A stretch of DNA of 64,000 nucleotides from Macrotis lagotis (GCF_037893015.1 NC_133658.1:19278583-19342582); one strand, 5' to 3'; numbered from the stretch's first letter, positions 11,115-23,019 are shown. The notes: generated by a model not told the origin, from the sequence alone. Program-made: numbers and translations.

Positions 11115-12580
11115 ATCATATGCACTTTTGAATCCTTCTTAGATTTGCCCGGATCCTTGATTTCTCTGTCCCTGTTCTAAAGTAACATTCCTGACCTTCT
11201 TCTCAATACATGAGAATAAGATCACTTTGTTTGTATTACCTCAGTTCATGTGAGATCTGGGAATGGGATCATGAAATGAAACATCTCTCCCTCTTTCCTT
11301 GGTAGAGAGGCTTGGGATTGCCACGTCAGAATGTTGACCCCCAATAACTGTTTTATAAAATGAAAGTAAAATTATTTTATAAAGTAAAATTATAAAAGTA
11401 AAAGTAAGAATATTTTTTTAAAACTTCACAGAAAAAGTTGAAGGTTAATTTATAAAGCATTTCCTTCCCAAAACTATGAAAATCTTGATTCAAGACTTCT
11501 CCTTGGGAGGCACTTGCTGTTTGAATCAGGGCAAGATATTTTAATTTCTCAGTTCTTTCCAGGAACTCTCAGACATTCAATTTCAAAGCAGACTGTCTCT
11601 ATCTTAATCTCAAGGACAAGACAATTCAAAGGGTTCTTTTCAAAAAACATTTTTTAAAAGCATATACAAGAATATTTCAAATTTCCCTTGGAAAGTAGAG
11701 CCAACATTTAATCAACTCAAATACTATTGTGAGGATGGAAACATCTTAAAAGCTATAAACCACTGAGAAAAACAGCACTAGGTTTGCTAAAGATTCCATG
11801 AAATTCGTCAGGAAACCTGAATATAGTTCAGGCTGATATAGTTGAAGTCAGAAGGGCCCTTAGAGGTCAACAATAGAATCTCCTCATTGTATTGATGAGT
11901 AAAAAAAGACTCAGAGGAAATAATTGCCTAAACTTATGGATAGAGTAAATAGAAGACCTATATTCCTACACTTATGCAAGATGTAACTCCAAATGGAGCA
12001 TTCATTTGACTATACTACATCACTTAGAAAAATCATGTCACCTCTCTGGGACTCAGTTTTCCTGCCTGCAAATTGGAAATATTGAAACTTGAACAGCCTA
12101 CCTAGCAGGATTGTCATCAGAAAAACCCAGTGAAACCTTAAATGACTATGACTTGTTAATTCTCATAAATGATGTGACTCGCCCAAAGTCATACATGAAT
12201 TTAACTTGTAAAATTGGAACTGAAACTCAAGTTTCCTGACTTCTCTCAAGGTCATTCAACCATTCTATGAAAATCAACTCTGTGGAGTCCCTGGATACTT
12301 ACTCAAGTCCAGTCATGAATGCTAAGCCTTCACTTAATGCCTGAAACTGCAACATGGAATGATGGAAAAACAACATTAGATTTGGTAAGTGACATCAGGA
12401 AAGTGCTTTGAGCTGTTTCTAACTCAGACATTTTCAAGTTGTGTAACTCAGGAGATATGGGTTACAAGCAGGTTCTGGAAACCTTAATTTTTTCCCCCTG
12501 TTTAAAGGGGAAATAGATATTTGGATCTCTTTGCCCTCAGAATTGTTTAGAGCTCTTTGTAACCACTAGCTAAATCATCA
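11115..12580. other. No gene seen; mostly unassigned with faint MIR-like traces
   Basis: About 1.5 kb without a supported gene. MIR-like phrases occur near 11830-11960 and 12040-12240 ('ctgggactcagttttcctgc'). An ATAAAGT/AAAAGTAA-rich patch lies at about 11350-11415. Confidence 0.4.
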
Positions 12581-12589
12581 AGCTTCTCC

Positions 12590-12665
12590 ATTTCTCAGTT
12601 TCCTAATCTGCAAAAGAAAGAGACTACCCTAGATGACTTTGGACATTCCTTCCAATTCCATGTCA
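12590..12665 (+). mobile_element. MIR fragment
   Basis: 'tttctcagtttcctaatctg', 'actaccctagatgactttgg', 'attccttccaattccatg' match the MIR 3' half. Confidence 0.55.
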
Positions 12666-13048
12666 CAACTTTAAAAATGGGACAGAGATGAGCAAGTCTC
12701 TAAGATTTTCTTTCAGAGATGAGATGTAGCTGAATTGATGAAGACAATGTTTATGTCGAAGACTTCCTTGTTCAGATGAAATCATAATCCAAAAATGATC
12801 AGTTTTTCACAAACCCCAAAAAGCTTAGAGGTTGGAGGGAACCTATTAATCAGGGGCCATTTAACCCAATCAATTCCTGAAAAGGTATCTTCTTGCTAAC
12901 TTACCACTGTCTCTCAGACCATTGTCAGTCATCTTGACTCTTGTCTTGCCACCAGACTTCCCATGACTGGAAAATAGAGTGAGGTTGATAACTGTGTACT
13001 TCTGCCTTACTTAAATCTATTAGTCCATGATATCATTTGTCCTTTTTG

Positions 13049-13137
13049 AGAAAAAGAAAGGAAGGAAGGAAGGAAGAAGAAGAAGAAGAAGAAGAAGAAG
13101 AAGGAGAAGGAGAAAGAAGGAGAAGGAGAAGAGGAGG
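13049..13137. repeat. Uninterrupted purine tract, (AAGG)n-(AAG)n
   Basis: About 89 bp with no pyrimidine on the plus strand, moving from GGAA to GAA to GGAGAA units. The Arg/Lys-rich and Ser-rich frames over it are translations of the repeat, not genes. Confidence 0.95.
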
Positions 13138-13203
13138 TGGATGAAGAACAACAACAATAAACAAATAACAATTTGCATGTCTTTTTATAAGGCAGAGGTT
13201 CTT

Positions 13204-13205
<2 letters not shown>

Positions 13206-13244
<39 letters not shown>
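13206..13244. repeat. (GT)n microsatellite
   Basis: Pure alternating GT, about 70 bp after the purine tract. Confidence 0.95.
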
Positions 13245-13245
<1 letters not shown>

Positions 13246-13259
13246 TGTATGCATATACT

Positions 13260-14090
13260 GAACTATTTTAATATATTGTTGAAGTCTTTGGATCCTTCCT
13301 CAGAATAATTTTTTTTAAAAAATGGAAAGAAATGACATATTTCAGTAAGAGATTGGAAAATGAGGATTTCTTTATTGTCATACAATATCATGGATCCCTT
13401 GCAAGGATCTCAAGTTAAGTAAGCCCCTGTTTCAAAGAGATAGACTCCCCTTCTCCCAATATTCTCATTATATTCTTGTTGCCTATACAGCATTGATTGA
13501 AGTGATTTCTAGTCAAAACAGTACTGCTGGATCAGAGAAGTAACTTCCCACAGACTATAACAGGAAGGTTAAAACTGGGAGTTTCAATAAGGAGAAACTG
13601 AACGCCCTTCTCAATCCACATCCACCCACCCAATGACAAAAATGGTTTAACATAGTTGGCAATCAGGAATGTCCCTCAATCAAGAAAACCGAAACTTAGA
13701 GAAAGGTCCCTGGGTTTCCAGTCTGAAACTAAAAGAAACAGGGGGATGTTGGCTTGTGAGATGGAGCTCATGAGAGTCACAGGGTTGAGAAAATAATGGT
13801 GGGAAAGGACCTGGGCTTCCTCAAAAGACAGAGTTAGTATCAGTAATAAGCCAGCTCATGTTTTACAGAAAGATGGATGAGAAGAGATAGAAGTGAGCTA
13901 GGAAGAAGGATCATAGCATCCTAGATTTAGAGCAGAAAGGGACCTCAGACATCAGCCAATTCCACCTCCTTATTTTCCAGTGGCAAATCCTGAAACTCAA
14001 TTTGCCTAATAAGGAAGGAAAGCAGCATAAACCAGATATGGAGTCCAGTATCTCTGATTTCATATTTGTCATAAATGCAAATCAATTTCC
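13260..14090. other. No gene seen; unassigned sequence
   Basis: AT-rich unique-looking DNA. A faint MIR-like antisense trace lies near 13910-14000. No repeat or gene assigned. Confidence 0.4.
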
Positions 14091-14093
14091 TTT

Positions 14094-14094
<1 letters not shown>

Positions 14095-14136
<42 letters not shown>
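14095..14136. repeat. (AT)n microsatellite
   Basis: About 40 bp of pure AT. It creates the IYIYIY stretch in an antisense frame, which is not a gene. Confidence 0.95.
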
Positions 14137-14139
<3 letters not shown>

Positions 14140-14214
14140 ATGACACCACAGCAAAAATAATACTGTCTTTCTACTTATAGAACTTTGATTCAAATCTCCC
14201 TTCTAGAAATTAAG

Positions 14215-14330
14215 ATTTGTGTGACCTTGGGTAAGTCTAAACCTCAGCTTACTCATTTGAAAAGGGAAAAAGGTTAGACTAGATGACCTCTAAGTCTTCA
14301 AAGTTCTATGTCTGTGATCCAAAAAAAAAT
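14215..14330 (+). mobile_element. MIR fragment
   Basis: 'gtgaccttgggtaagtctaa', 'agactagatgacctctaag', 'aagttctatgtctgtgatcc' follow MIR order. Confidence 0.65.
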
Positions 14331-14339
14331 CAATGAACT

Positions 14340-15110
14340 TTCTCCCCTCTGAGCCTAGCACAGTACATGGATATAGAATACTTCATTGTCTAAATGAACA
14401 GATAATAAGCATGGTTTGATCATTGATAGCAGAGAGGAGTTCTACTCCCTTTGGCCAAATCATAGACCCACAGTTGCAGTCCTAGGAGAGTATGGAAAAA
14501 TCATGTAATCACTCTTCTTTGTCTTTTTAAGTTTTTATTTAAGTTTTCATACATTATACTTTTCAATAAACAAATATTTATTTTCTCTTCCCTCAGTCAG
14601 TAAAGATGTATTCAGCATCTACCATTTCCCAAAGACTCTACTAAGTGCTGAGGTTATAAAGAAAGGCAACAGATAGTCCTTACTTCAAGGATATCACAAT
14701 CTAATTTGGGGGAAGGGAACATAGGAAAAAAAAAGAAACTAAAAGGAGGGCAGGCTGCCTGGCTGTCAAGGAGAGAAGAGGGTCACAATGAAGTCCATCT
14801 AGGTAGAAAATGAAGAGTTGGCTCCTCCTCTCTAATAGGAGGAGCTGAGAGGAGCTCACTACTCTCCATCCTTCATCCTTTCTAAAGAGAAGGAAGTTAT
14901 TAGGATCTTAATGGAATCCAAAGAACTAATATTGGCCTTATAATCAGTATATGTATAGTCAATCTCTTCATTTTACAATTGACAAAATCAGATCCAAAGC
15001 AGTTATGGCCTTTGACCCAAACACAGAGACATGATTAGAATTTGAACCTAAGGGTATCTGACTCTATACTATCTCTATACTATTTTTAAGCTAATTAGTG
15101 AGTCTGGCTC
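14340..15110. other. No gene seen; repeat traces only
   Basis: Contains a short L2/MIR-like patch (about 14600-14700, 'taagtgctgaggttataaag') and an antisense MIR-like patch (about 14960-15060). Otherwise unassigned. Confidence 0.35.
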
Positions 15111-15178
15111 CCATCTTATTATTGCCTTTGCTGGACCTTAATATTTTCCAGTGAGATCTTATTCTGTTAGGACTCATA

Positions 15179-15219
<41 letters not shown>
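15179..15219. repeat. (CA)n microsatellite
   Basis: Pure CA run ending in 'cgtgtgcgcaca'. Confidence 0.95.
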
Positions 15220-15222
<3 letters not shown>

Positions 15223-15239
15223 TGCGCACATCCCTACTT

Positions 15240-15730
15240 TGGGAAGTGATACATCCCTATCCCAAGAACACTACACATTGTAGGAAGAAGGGATGACAGA
15301 AGGGGAAAAAAACAATATGGTGGATTGTGGTAAGTCTTAGTACTCCTTCCCTCCAAATTGGGTTGCTAACACTCACCAGTCACCTAGGGAACTGAGGGGT
15401 TTATCAAGATTGTGTAAAGTATTGTGATTAATTTGCCTTTTTCAGAAGTAGACTGAAAAGAATATTGATCTTGGGATTAGTGAGATAAGATAGTTTTATT
15501 TGGATATGAATCAATGTTTGAACAAGCTGTTTGGGCCCATCTATCTGGGACTTTCCATTTCAAAACTCTGGTCTAGACTTATTATCTCATCCACATTGTT
15601 TAAAAAGTAAGGGACAATGTGAGGCAAATTTAGCCAGAATTTAGGAGAGCAAGATAAGAGAAAAAAGAATAAATGAAGTAGTTATGTGGAATTCTGAGCT
15701 TGGCCAGTATAGTTTTATCAATAGCTTCTG
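15240..15730. other. No gene seen; unassigned sequence
   Basis: AT-rich DNA between a CA repeat and a SINE. No recognisable family or domain. Confidence 0.35.
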
Positions 15731-15736
15731 GGCAAC

Positions 15737-16046
15737 CAGGTGATGGAGTGGATAGAGCTCCAACTCTGGAGTCAGGATAACTGGAGTTCAAATCCAACTA
15801 CAGATGTTTTATTCTTACTAGCTGTGTGACCTTGGACAAGTCACTTAACCCTGATTATCTCACATCCAGCACCATCTCCTTTTGTCCTGTTCTATATCTG
15901 GCCACTGGATCCAGATAGCTCTGGGGAGAAAGTGAGGAGGGGGACTTAGCACAGCCCCCTTTAATTCCAATCCAATTCATGTGCTTGTCATGGCATCACC
16001 TCCCTCATGTTGTCATCTTCTTTAAGAACAAAGGACAGACATCACA
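15737..16046 (+). mobile_element. Long tRNA-derived SINE with extended 3' module
   Basis: The tRNA-like head ('gtggatagagctccaactct') and CORE-like part ('gctgtgtgaccttggacaag') are followed by a longer module: 'ctggccactggatccagata', 'gagaaagtgaggagggggac', 'gtgcttgtcatggcatcacc', ending 'agaacaaaggacagacatca'. The same module order recurs at 51615-51925 and, reversed, at 17657-17935 and 29040-29215. That defines it as one dispersed family. Confidence 0.78.
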
Positions 16047-16057
16047 GAGTGAAAGAC

Positions 16058-16290
16058 CAGTTGGGTGGTATAGTGAATTTAGTAAGGGAAAAGGAAAATG
16101 GCGGGGGGCATTAAGTCCAAATCAAGCCTCAGGCATTTTATAGTTGTGTGACCCTGGGCAAGTCACTTTGCCCATTTGCCTCTGCTTGGTCATCCTTAAA
16201 ATGACCTGAAGAAGAAAATGTCAAACCACTCAAATGTCAAACCACTCCAGTATCTTTGCCACAAAAAAACCCAAATGAGATCACAGTCAC
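16058..16290 (+). mobile_element. MAR1-like SINE with RTE-type tail
   Basis: 'gttgggtggtatagtgaatt', 'gttgtgtgaccctgggcaag', 'actccagtatctttgccaca', 'aaacccaaatgagatcacag'. A short duplication ('tcaaaccactc' twice at 16221-16249) sits inside. It directly follows the long SINE. Confidence 0.65.
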
Positions 16291-16299
16291 CCACAAGCA

Positions 16300-17330
16300 A
16301 AGGTCTGTCAGCTTCACTGCCTGCCTATTGCTTCTAGGAAAGAATAGAAATCCCTCTGCTATCATTATTTTGCATGGAAGTTGGGGAATCAGCTTTTTAT
16401 TAGCCCCAGAGAGTTGGTTGTTAAACTTTCAATGTAAATATACTATGGAAGTCAACAAATGATCTAACTTGGGGTTGAGTGGTTATTTTGCTGACTGTTT
16501 AGACTTAAGGAACTGTTTAAGGAAATACTATAATGAAGATTATACTTAAAATGTTGTGATGCAGGGTGTTTTGTTGGACATCTGGCTGTAAACTTTCATC
16601 AACATACCGGTACATGATTACATATAAATCCTCACGATCTCACTTCAGTCTAACTTTCAAAGCTTATTATATGTTATTCCCCTTTCAAGAAGACTATGTT
16701 CCAGGTTAAACTGCCGGCTCTTTCCTGATTATTATATTGTATATTATTATTCTTGACCTTGGTATTGATTTTCCCCAAGCCTCAAATCCTTTCACTCCAT
16801 ATAAGCCTTTCTTGGAAACCTTAGTTACCTTCAAGACTCATTTCTCTCAATTCACTCATTTCCCAGTTGACAACCCCCCCCCCATTACTTTATGCTCATT
16901 TGGTATCTATTTTAGATTCACTTATCTCTATACTTATTCATTCTTCCTAAGAAAATGTAATCTCCCTGAAGGGCATATGTAGAGTAGAGGCTAGAGTGAC
17001 AGACTTAGAATAAGAAAGACTTGGGTTCAAATCCTTCCTTTGACATTTTCTATCTGCAAGCTTCTGGGAACTTAATTTAGCCTCTCTAAGCTCAAGTTTC
17101 CTCTATAATATGAAGGGAGTGGACTTCATGGTTACTAACGTCCTTTCTAGCTCTCGATCTATGGCCACATAACAGTCAGATTACCTTAGTTTTCATATCC
17201 TGAGCAACTACCACAATGTCCAATATATAGAAGGTGCTCAGTAGTAGCTGACTTAAATGTTCAAAGTCACACTTGAAATGTATTCACCATAATCAGGAAG
17301 CTGTTAATGATTTTTTTTACATTTACATAT
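16300..17330. other. No gene seen; L2/MIR traces
   Basis: L2-like phrases occur at about 16780-16980 ('cctcaaatcctttcactcca', 'tctccctgaagggcatatgt') and MIR-like phrases at about 16990-17160 ('acttgggttcaaatccttcc', 'ctctctaagctcaagtttcc'). No coding evidence. Confidence 0.45.
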
Positions 17331-17336
17331 TTTTGT

Positions 17337-17481
17337 AGTTTTTTTGCAAGGCAAATGGGGTTAAGTGGCTTGCCCAAGGCCACACAGCTAGGTAATTATT
17401 AAGTGTTTGAGGCCAAATTTGAACTCAGGTCCTCCTGACTCCAGGGCTGGTGCTCTATCCACTGTACCACCTAGCCACCCC
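17337..17481 (-). mobile_element. WSINE1/MAR1-type SINE
   Basis: Reverse copy, nearly complete: 'ttttgcaaggcaaatggggt', 'caaggccacacagctaggta', 'gtaccacctagccacccc'. Confidence 0.9.
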
Positions 17482-17656
17482 TGATACTGAGTTCTTAATC
17501 AATAAACCAACCAATTCATATTTGTTAAGCAAATATTATGTAAAAAAAACGAACCATGCTGAGCCCTGGAGATATAAAGACAAAAGTGAAATAGGCCCTG
17601 GCTGCAAGATGCTTTATTTTAATATGGAGATCACATGTTTGTATGTTTATACATAT

Positions 17657-17960
17657 ATATTTGATGTTGTTCATCCTTCATTTTGAAGGGTGCGATTTCA
17701 TCACAGGTGATGGGAATTGGATTCAAGGGAGGCAAAGTTGCTCAAACGTCAGCTTCACTCTCTGAGTCATTGACTTCCAGTGACAGTGCAAAAGCAAAGA
17801 TGAACAAAGATGGCTCAGTGGATGACTTTGGCATCTTTAATGTCTGACCAAACTCTAAGCACCTGCTTCAGCTGCCTTCATCATCATTGGAACAAATTGT
17901 TCTCATCTACCTATTCTACCAGGGGAAGTCATTACATACTTGGAATAGATATTCCCCTAG
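17657..17960 (-). mobile_element. Long SINE family (3' module), diverged
   Basis: In reverse: 'gttgttcatccttcattttg', 'gggaattggattcaagggag', 'cagcttcactctctgagtca'. It is followed by 'ctaagcacctgcttcagctg' and 'gttctcatctacctattcta', a module also present near 63020-63095. Confidence 0.55.
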
Positions 17961-18750
17961 CTCACCAATAGTTTTGACATCAGTGTTTTACCTTCATACC
18001 TCTAAGGTAACCTTGAATAGAAAGGTACTTGGATTTGGGCATGATCTATTCACCTAAAAACTTAAGAATAAGTTTGATGATAAATTATTTCTCAGAGCAG
18101 TTTGTCATCACTTTGACCACAGGTTAATGTAGTTGTTTCTAAATTCCATAGAATATGGATCTTTTCTTCCACCAAACTCACCCTATCTCTTACCTTCAAC
18201 ATTTGAGCCCCTACCTCATTCGACATCAAAGTGTCACAATTACCAGGAGAACATAAATCACTTGGGTCTGGAATCCTTCCCACTTCACAGTGATAGTGAC
18301 ATCCAAGAGACTCAGATTTGACCTTACTTGACTTTGCCTCCCTATGGTGTATTAAATAATGGCTGGACTGTACTTGGTGTCAGTTGGGCTGAATTTGCAA
18401 TGGCAGCATCACTTTTGTTGACTTTGATTTGAACTTTGTTTTTATTGAGAAAAAGTGAATTCGTTTAATCTGGAAAAAACCCTTGAAAATATCCAATAAT
18501 TTTGGCCATCACTTCATTTCCTATGGGGACAGGGAACCCTATCATGAACTTTTTTTTGGGAACCACCCACAGAGTCCATCTACAAAGTCAGAGAGAGGTT
18601 GTCTTTGGCAGAAGGGAAGAATAACACCTTTAAAATCAGAGATCCTAGTAGTTTTGGAGACTTGAATGAGCAACTTATTAAATGATTTCTCAAAATAATT
18701 CTATACTTCTAGAATCATAAACTTGATTTTGATTCAGAGAATATAAATTT
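17960..18750. other. No gene seen; mostly unassigned
   Basis: Overlapping 60-63 codon frames on both strands have no domain or splice support. 'ttgttgactttgatttgaac' near 18416 resembles a SINE module. Confidence 0.35.
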
Positions 18751-18754
18751 CTAG

Positions 18755-18900
18755 CATAGCTATGCTGCTTACTGATTATATAAGGAAGAGTAGATTTGCC
18801 TTCACCCTCTGTACTGCAGTTTCTTCATCTAAACATGAAGGGAGTTTGTTGGACTAGATGAACTCTAAGCTCATTCTCAACTCTGGTTCTTATGATATTT
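18755..18900 (+). mobile_element. MIR fragment
   Basis: 'ctgcagtttcttcatctaaa' and 'ggactagatgaactctaagc' then 'ctcaactctggttcttatga' follow the MIR 3' half. Confidence 0.6.
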
Positions 18901-19255
18901 TCCCCTGGTGTCTTAACTGACCTTCATCAGGATCAACTCAAGGCCCTTCATTACTGAGTCTTCTGTCTCTTCTATTCACAGAATTATTCGTAGGCTTTTT
19001 GTTCTGCAGGGTCTTGATTTATATGATGAGCAGACTGGGCCTGATGCCTTTTAAGCTTCCTTCCAGTAATGATGTAGCAAGGAATTAGAACATTCTTTCA
19101 GATCACAAATTCAACCCCATCTTACCTGTCTGACCTTGGGTCACACACTCTCCATTTCTAGGTCTTACTTTTATCTGATAAAGAGGGATTGGTTTAGCTG
19201 ATCAGTAAATCAGGAAGCAATCCCTTAGAAAGCAATTCTAGATGGCAGGCAAGAG

Positions 19256-19490
19256 AATTGCTAGATGACTAGATAAAGTGCTGGGTCTGAAGTCAGGAAG
19301 ACTCATCTTCTGGAGTTCAAATCCAGTTGTAGACGCTTATTATTATTATATGACTCTGGGCAAGTGACTTCACTCTGCCTCAGTTTCCTCAACTATAAAA
19401 TGTATTGGAGAAGTAAACGGCAAAATCATTTCAGGATCTCTGTCAAGAAAAATCTCAAATAGTTTCATGAAAAGTTGGACATGATGGAAA
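19256..19490 (+). mobile_element. MAR1-like SINE with RTE-type tail
   Basis: 'agataaagtgctgggtctga', 'gttcaaatccagttgtagac', 'gactctgggcaagtgacttc', 'ctcagtttcctcaactataa', then the tail 'tgtcaagaaaaatctcaaat' and 'agttggacatgatggaaat'. Confidence 0.7.
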
Positions 19491-19494
19491 TATC

Positions 19495-19762
19495 TGGAAC
19501 ACTTCCCTGCCCATCTCTACTTCCTGACTTCTTTCTAGTCTCAGTTAAATATGCACCTTCTAGAAGAATATTTTTCCAGTAAACCTTGATCTGAGTGTCT
19601 TCCTAACTATCCTCAATCTGCTACAGTTTTGCTTTGTTTTGTTTTGCACGTTAGACCATGAGCTATTTGAGAACAAGGACCATTTTTTTTCCTTTGCATC
19701 CCCAATACTTAGTTCATCCCAGATAGATAATTAGCACTAAATAAATGCTAGTTGACTAACAC
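19495..19762 (+). mobile_element. L2 3' end
   Basis: 'ctcagttaaatatgcacctt', 'ccatgagctatttgagaaca', 'gcatccccaatacttagttc', 'aataaatgctagttgactaa' follow the L2 3' terminal order. Confidence 0.7.
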
Positions 19763-19783
19763 AAATTCCCTGCCCTCAGGGAG

Positions 19784-19807
19784 CACACACACACACACAC
19801 ACACATG

Positions 19808-19839
<32 letters not shown>

Positions 19840-19850
19840 TGTATGTATCT
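19784..19850. repeat. (CA)n then (GTAT)n microsatellites
   Basis: CA run 19784-19804, then GTAT units to 19850. Confidence 0.95.
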
Positions 19851-20192
19851 CACCCAAGGAGAGATAACCTGGGATTAGAGGACAACAATGGAGGTAAATG
19901 GAGTGTAGGGCTGTTTATTGAAGCAAGGAATTGCAGAATGGGTGAGAACAGATTCCAGCAACTGGTAGTGGGGGGAGCATGCCTTTTCTAAGGTATGGGA
20001 CATAGGAAGCAAGTAGTATGGTTTCCCTAGGGATTGAGAGTCATTTGGATCCAAGGGCCATGGAGGTTGTGTATTGTCTGCAGTTGTCAAAGTGAGATTG
20101 AGAGTTGTTTGAAGTTGCTAGGAAGGTTAGAATTCATAACAGTCAACCAGGATCACCTGGGCAAGACTGAAACCCAGGTCTGAATCTAACAC

Positions 20193-20400
20193 TAAGACCT
20201 TTCCTAATTCTGGCATTCCCTATTCCTTTCCAATTCTGACACTCTCTGTTCTAAGGTCTTTCCCAGCTCTAACATTCTCTGCTGTACAGACCTTCTAACA
20301 TTCTAAGTTCTCATTGTCTCTTCCAAGCTCAGACATCTGATGCTCTCAGGTTCTCTTCAATTCTACTACTGTGTATTCTGTATCCTAAATCTATGGTCTA
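20193..20400 (+). repeat. Degenerate minisatellite from a MIR-like 3' end
   Basis: Repeated variants of 'aaggtctttcccagctctaa' plus 'cattctctg' occur about every 35-45 bp, at roughly 20195, 20230, 20255, 20285 and 20315. They look like tandem copies of the last part of a MIR-type SINE. Confidence 0.5.
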
Positions 20401-20409
20401 TTTCTAAAT

Positions 20410-21230
20410 CTATGATCTTCTAAAGACCAAAAGTGCCATAAATGCATATCCTGGTGCTGTGTGTTTGGAAATCAAATGGAAGTTTTATGTCGTTCATATC
20501 CCACTGGATTATGGCATATGGTGGTCATTGTTGGCAAAAATAATCATATTAAAAATGACCATGACTTCTACCAGTTTTCTTTGTATCTCTCCCCTACCAC
20601 CAGTATGACTGAGTTACAGTCTCCTGGGTTTAAAGAACAGGAACAATTTCTCTTTTTATTCTTTTTTCCCTCATCTCTAGCCAAACACATTTTTTTCCAA
20701 CTTTCTTGGCAGTCAGGCAGACCTATAATGTCTGGACTGTCATTTTTTCATTGTTCTCCAAGTATTTTTTGTTCTCTAATAAGAAACCTCAGGAAAAGTT
20801 ACTGATTTCCTATCTGGACTATCAGATGCAAATCTTGAATAATTTATTAATAAGATGTTATTTATAGCCAGGGAAATATTTGAAGGTTTTGATTTTGGGG
20901 AAAAAGAGCAAAAAATTGTAAAAAAAATATTTAGACATGGTAGTAATCCATTGGAAACACCTTCTTTGAAGGGAGGTTAAGACTGGTGAATCTCTTGAGG
21001 TTAAAAGTTCTGAGCTACAGTGGGCTAAGTGGGTGTTAACCCTAAACCAATAAGATCAAAGGGTTGCCAGTCTAGCTTAGAGGGCTAAACTGGTTTAGGA
21101 CAGGAAGACAATAATAGAGAAAGTCAAAGCAAATAGAGAAAATATATGTTGATCAGAGTGGGACCAGGTGATAAGTAGTTGATATGCTTCTAGCTTGAAC
21201 AAGATAAGAACAGCCAGTTAAAAACAAAAA
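20410..21230. other. No gene seen; unassigned sequence
   Basis: The 114-codon plus-strand frame (20461-20805) has no recognisable domain and no paired splice sites, and is rich in F/S/L as expected of AT-rich noncoding DNA. Near 20990-21120 a stretch repeats the words 'ctaaacca' and 'gggctaa'. Confidence 0.35.
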
Positions 21231-21235
21231 AAAGG

Positions 21236-21560
21236 CCTTTCTCCCTAATCTTGGATGTCTCAGAAGGCTCTGTCCTGGACCCCTTCTTTCTCCTAACCTC
21301 TTTGACTTAGTGACTTCATTAACTCACATCATTTTATTTATTTTCTTTAAGAAGATGACATTGAGATCTATTTATCCAGCCCCATTCTCTCTCTCTTGAT
21401 CTCCAGTTCATATCATTCATTTCAGATGGACATTTCTAGCTAGATTAACTGTTGGTAGCTCAAACTTAATGGATCTAAAATAGGGTTTACTATCTTTCCT
21501 TCACATTTGATCTCCCTTAATTTTCCTCTTGCTGTTGAGGATACCACCATCCTTTAAGAA
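21236..21560 (+). mobile_element. L2 fragment, reverse transcriptase region
   Basis: 'aaggctctgtcctggacccc', 'gacttcattaactcacatca', 'atctatttatccagccccat', 'cttgatctccagttcatatc', 'ataccaccatcctttaagaa' match L2 in order. Confidence 0.72.
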
Positions 21561-21639
21561 TAAGACAATTTTGACAGACTAGAACCCTGGGCTGAATCTA
21601 ATATGGTAAGATTCAATAAAGATGAATATAACATCCATT

Positions 21640-21736
21640 TAAATGTATAAAAATGTATATTATATATAATATACAAACATATAGGTATATGTATGTATAT
21701 ATATATATATTTATACACATAAATATATATTACAAA

Positions 21737-21776
<40 letters not shown>
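21640..21776. repeat. AT-rich array with (AT)n
   Basis: Mixed TATA/ACATA units, with a pure AT block at 21744-21771. Tyr/Ile frames across it are not genes. Confidence 0.9.
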
Positions 21777-21777
<1 letters not shown>

Positions 21778-22089
21778 AATCATCCTCATATGTATAAAAT
21801 GGATGAAGTGTGAATAGAAAGTAACTATTCTGGAAATTATCTGGGGGGGGGAGTTTAGTGAAATGCAAACTCCATTTGAATTAGCACCATGATATGATAG
21901 AGCAAAAAGTAAATGTTCCCTTGACTTGCATTGAAACACTAAGAAAACCCAGCTCCTATGGACAGGAAAGAGAGTCATTGTCCTCAACTCTAATCTGGAA
22001 CAATATGTTTGTAATGTGTGCCATGCTTTATGAAGGACATTGATAAACCGGAGATAATACATCTTCAAGTATTTGAATGCTTGGTATGT

Positions 22090-22425
22090 AAAAGAGAGAT
22101 TTAATTTTTTTTAATTGCTCCTAGGGAGATCAGAACCAGAAGGTTCTGAAGATAGTTGGCAAAGAGGCAAGTGAAGTCTATAAAAAAAAAAGTCAGTAAG
22201 TCAATAAAAAACAAAGTCAGCAAATCTTCTCACAGTAGGTTGAGCTTCCTCTAAGAGGTGATGAGCTCTTTTCTTTTCAGAAAGATTAAGCAGGCAGGAG
22301 CTGGATGATCACTTGTCAGATATACTACAGTGGAATTCTTTCTTGTGCATGGGCTAGACTCAAGGATCCCTAAGATCCCTCCAATTCTCAAATTCTATGA
22401 ATTTGTGAATATCTCCAATGATGAG
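22090..22425 (+). mobile_element. CR1/L3-like ancient 3' end
   Basis: 'gagctggatgatcacttgtc', 'agatatactacagtggaatt', 'tgtgcatgggctagactcaa', 'ctccaattctcaaattctat' follow an ancient amniote repeat whose consensus runs ...ggattcctgttc...ggactagatgacctc...attctatga. Family name from memory; CR1/L3-like is the best description. Confidence 0.5.
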
Positions 22426-22811
22426 AAAAGCATTTGCTCACAAGAAACAGGCTCCTTCCATAATTAGACATCTCTGCCTTGTAAAGGAGTTCTTTTTTAA
22501 GTCCAAATATGTATTCCTATAACATCTACCAATTCAGATATATTCAGCCTTCCAGAACACTATGGAATTAGGGGAAAAGCAACAACAGCAATTTTCAATT
22601 TATCCATTGAAAGCAGTTCTTAAATAATCTTGGATATGGAGGGGGGTGAGGAATGAAAGAAATTTCTTTTGAAATGACAAATCTTAAGGTATTTGAAGGC
22701 AGCTGACATAGTCCTACCAGGTCTTCCCATCCCACTTTTTTCAGTCTTACTTCTTATGCTACAAAAAGACAAAAACCCAAAGTTAACTCCAGAGACCCTC
22801 TTCAATGTGTT

Positions 22812-22830
22812 GCTGCCATCTAGTGACCAC
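22812..22830 (-). promoter_or_regulatory. Candidate CTCF-like site
   Basis: 'tgctgccatctagtgacca' matches the reverse CTCF core GCCMYCTRSTGG with one mismatch near the end. Motif evidence only. Confidence 0.3.
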
Positions 22831-23019
22831 CCCTTCCTGAGTCAAGCCAAATGGAACTTCAAAGGATCTAGATATTCTTTGGTAAACTCACTGAAACTGC
22901 AACTGGAGGAGCTTTCAAATTCCATGTATATCCACCAGAAAGACAAGGAAACTCGGGTCTATGAGAGTTAATGAACATGTTCACATATACAATTTGTGTC
23001 AGAGAAGGGATAGCAGCAA

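Noticed and set aside
20461-20805. 114-codon plus-strand frame
   Set aside because: No domain, no splice sites, composition of random AT-rich DNA.
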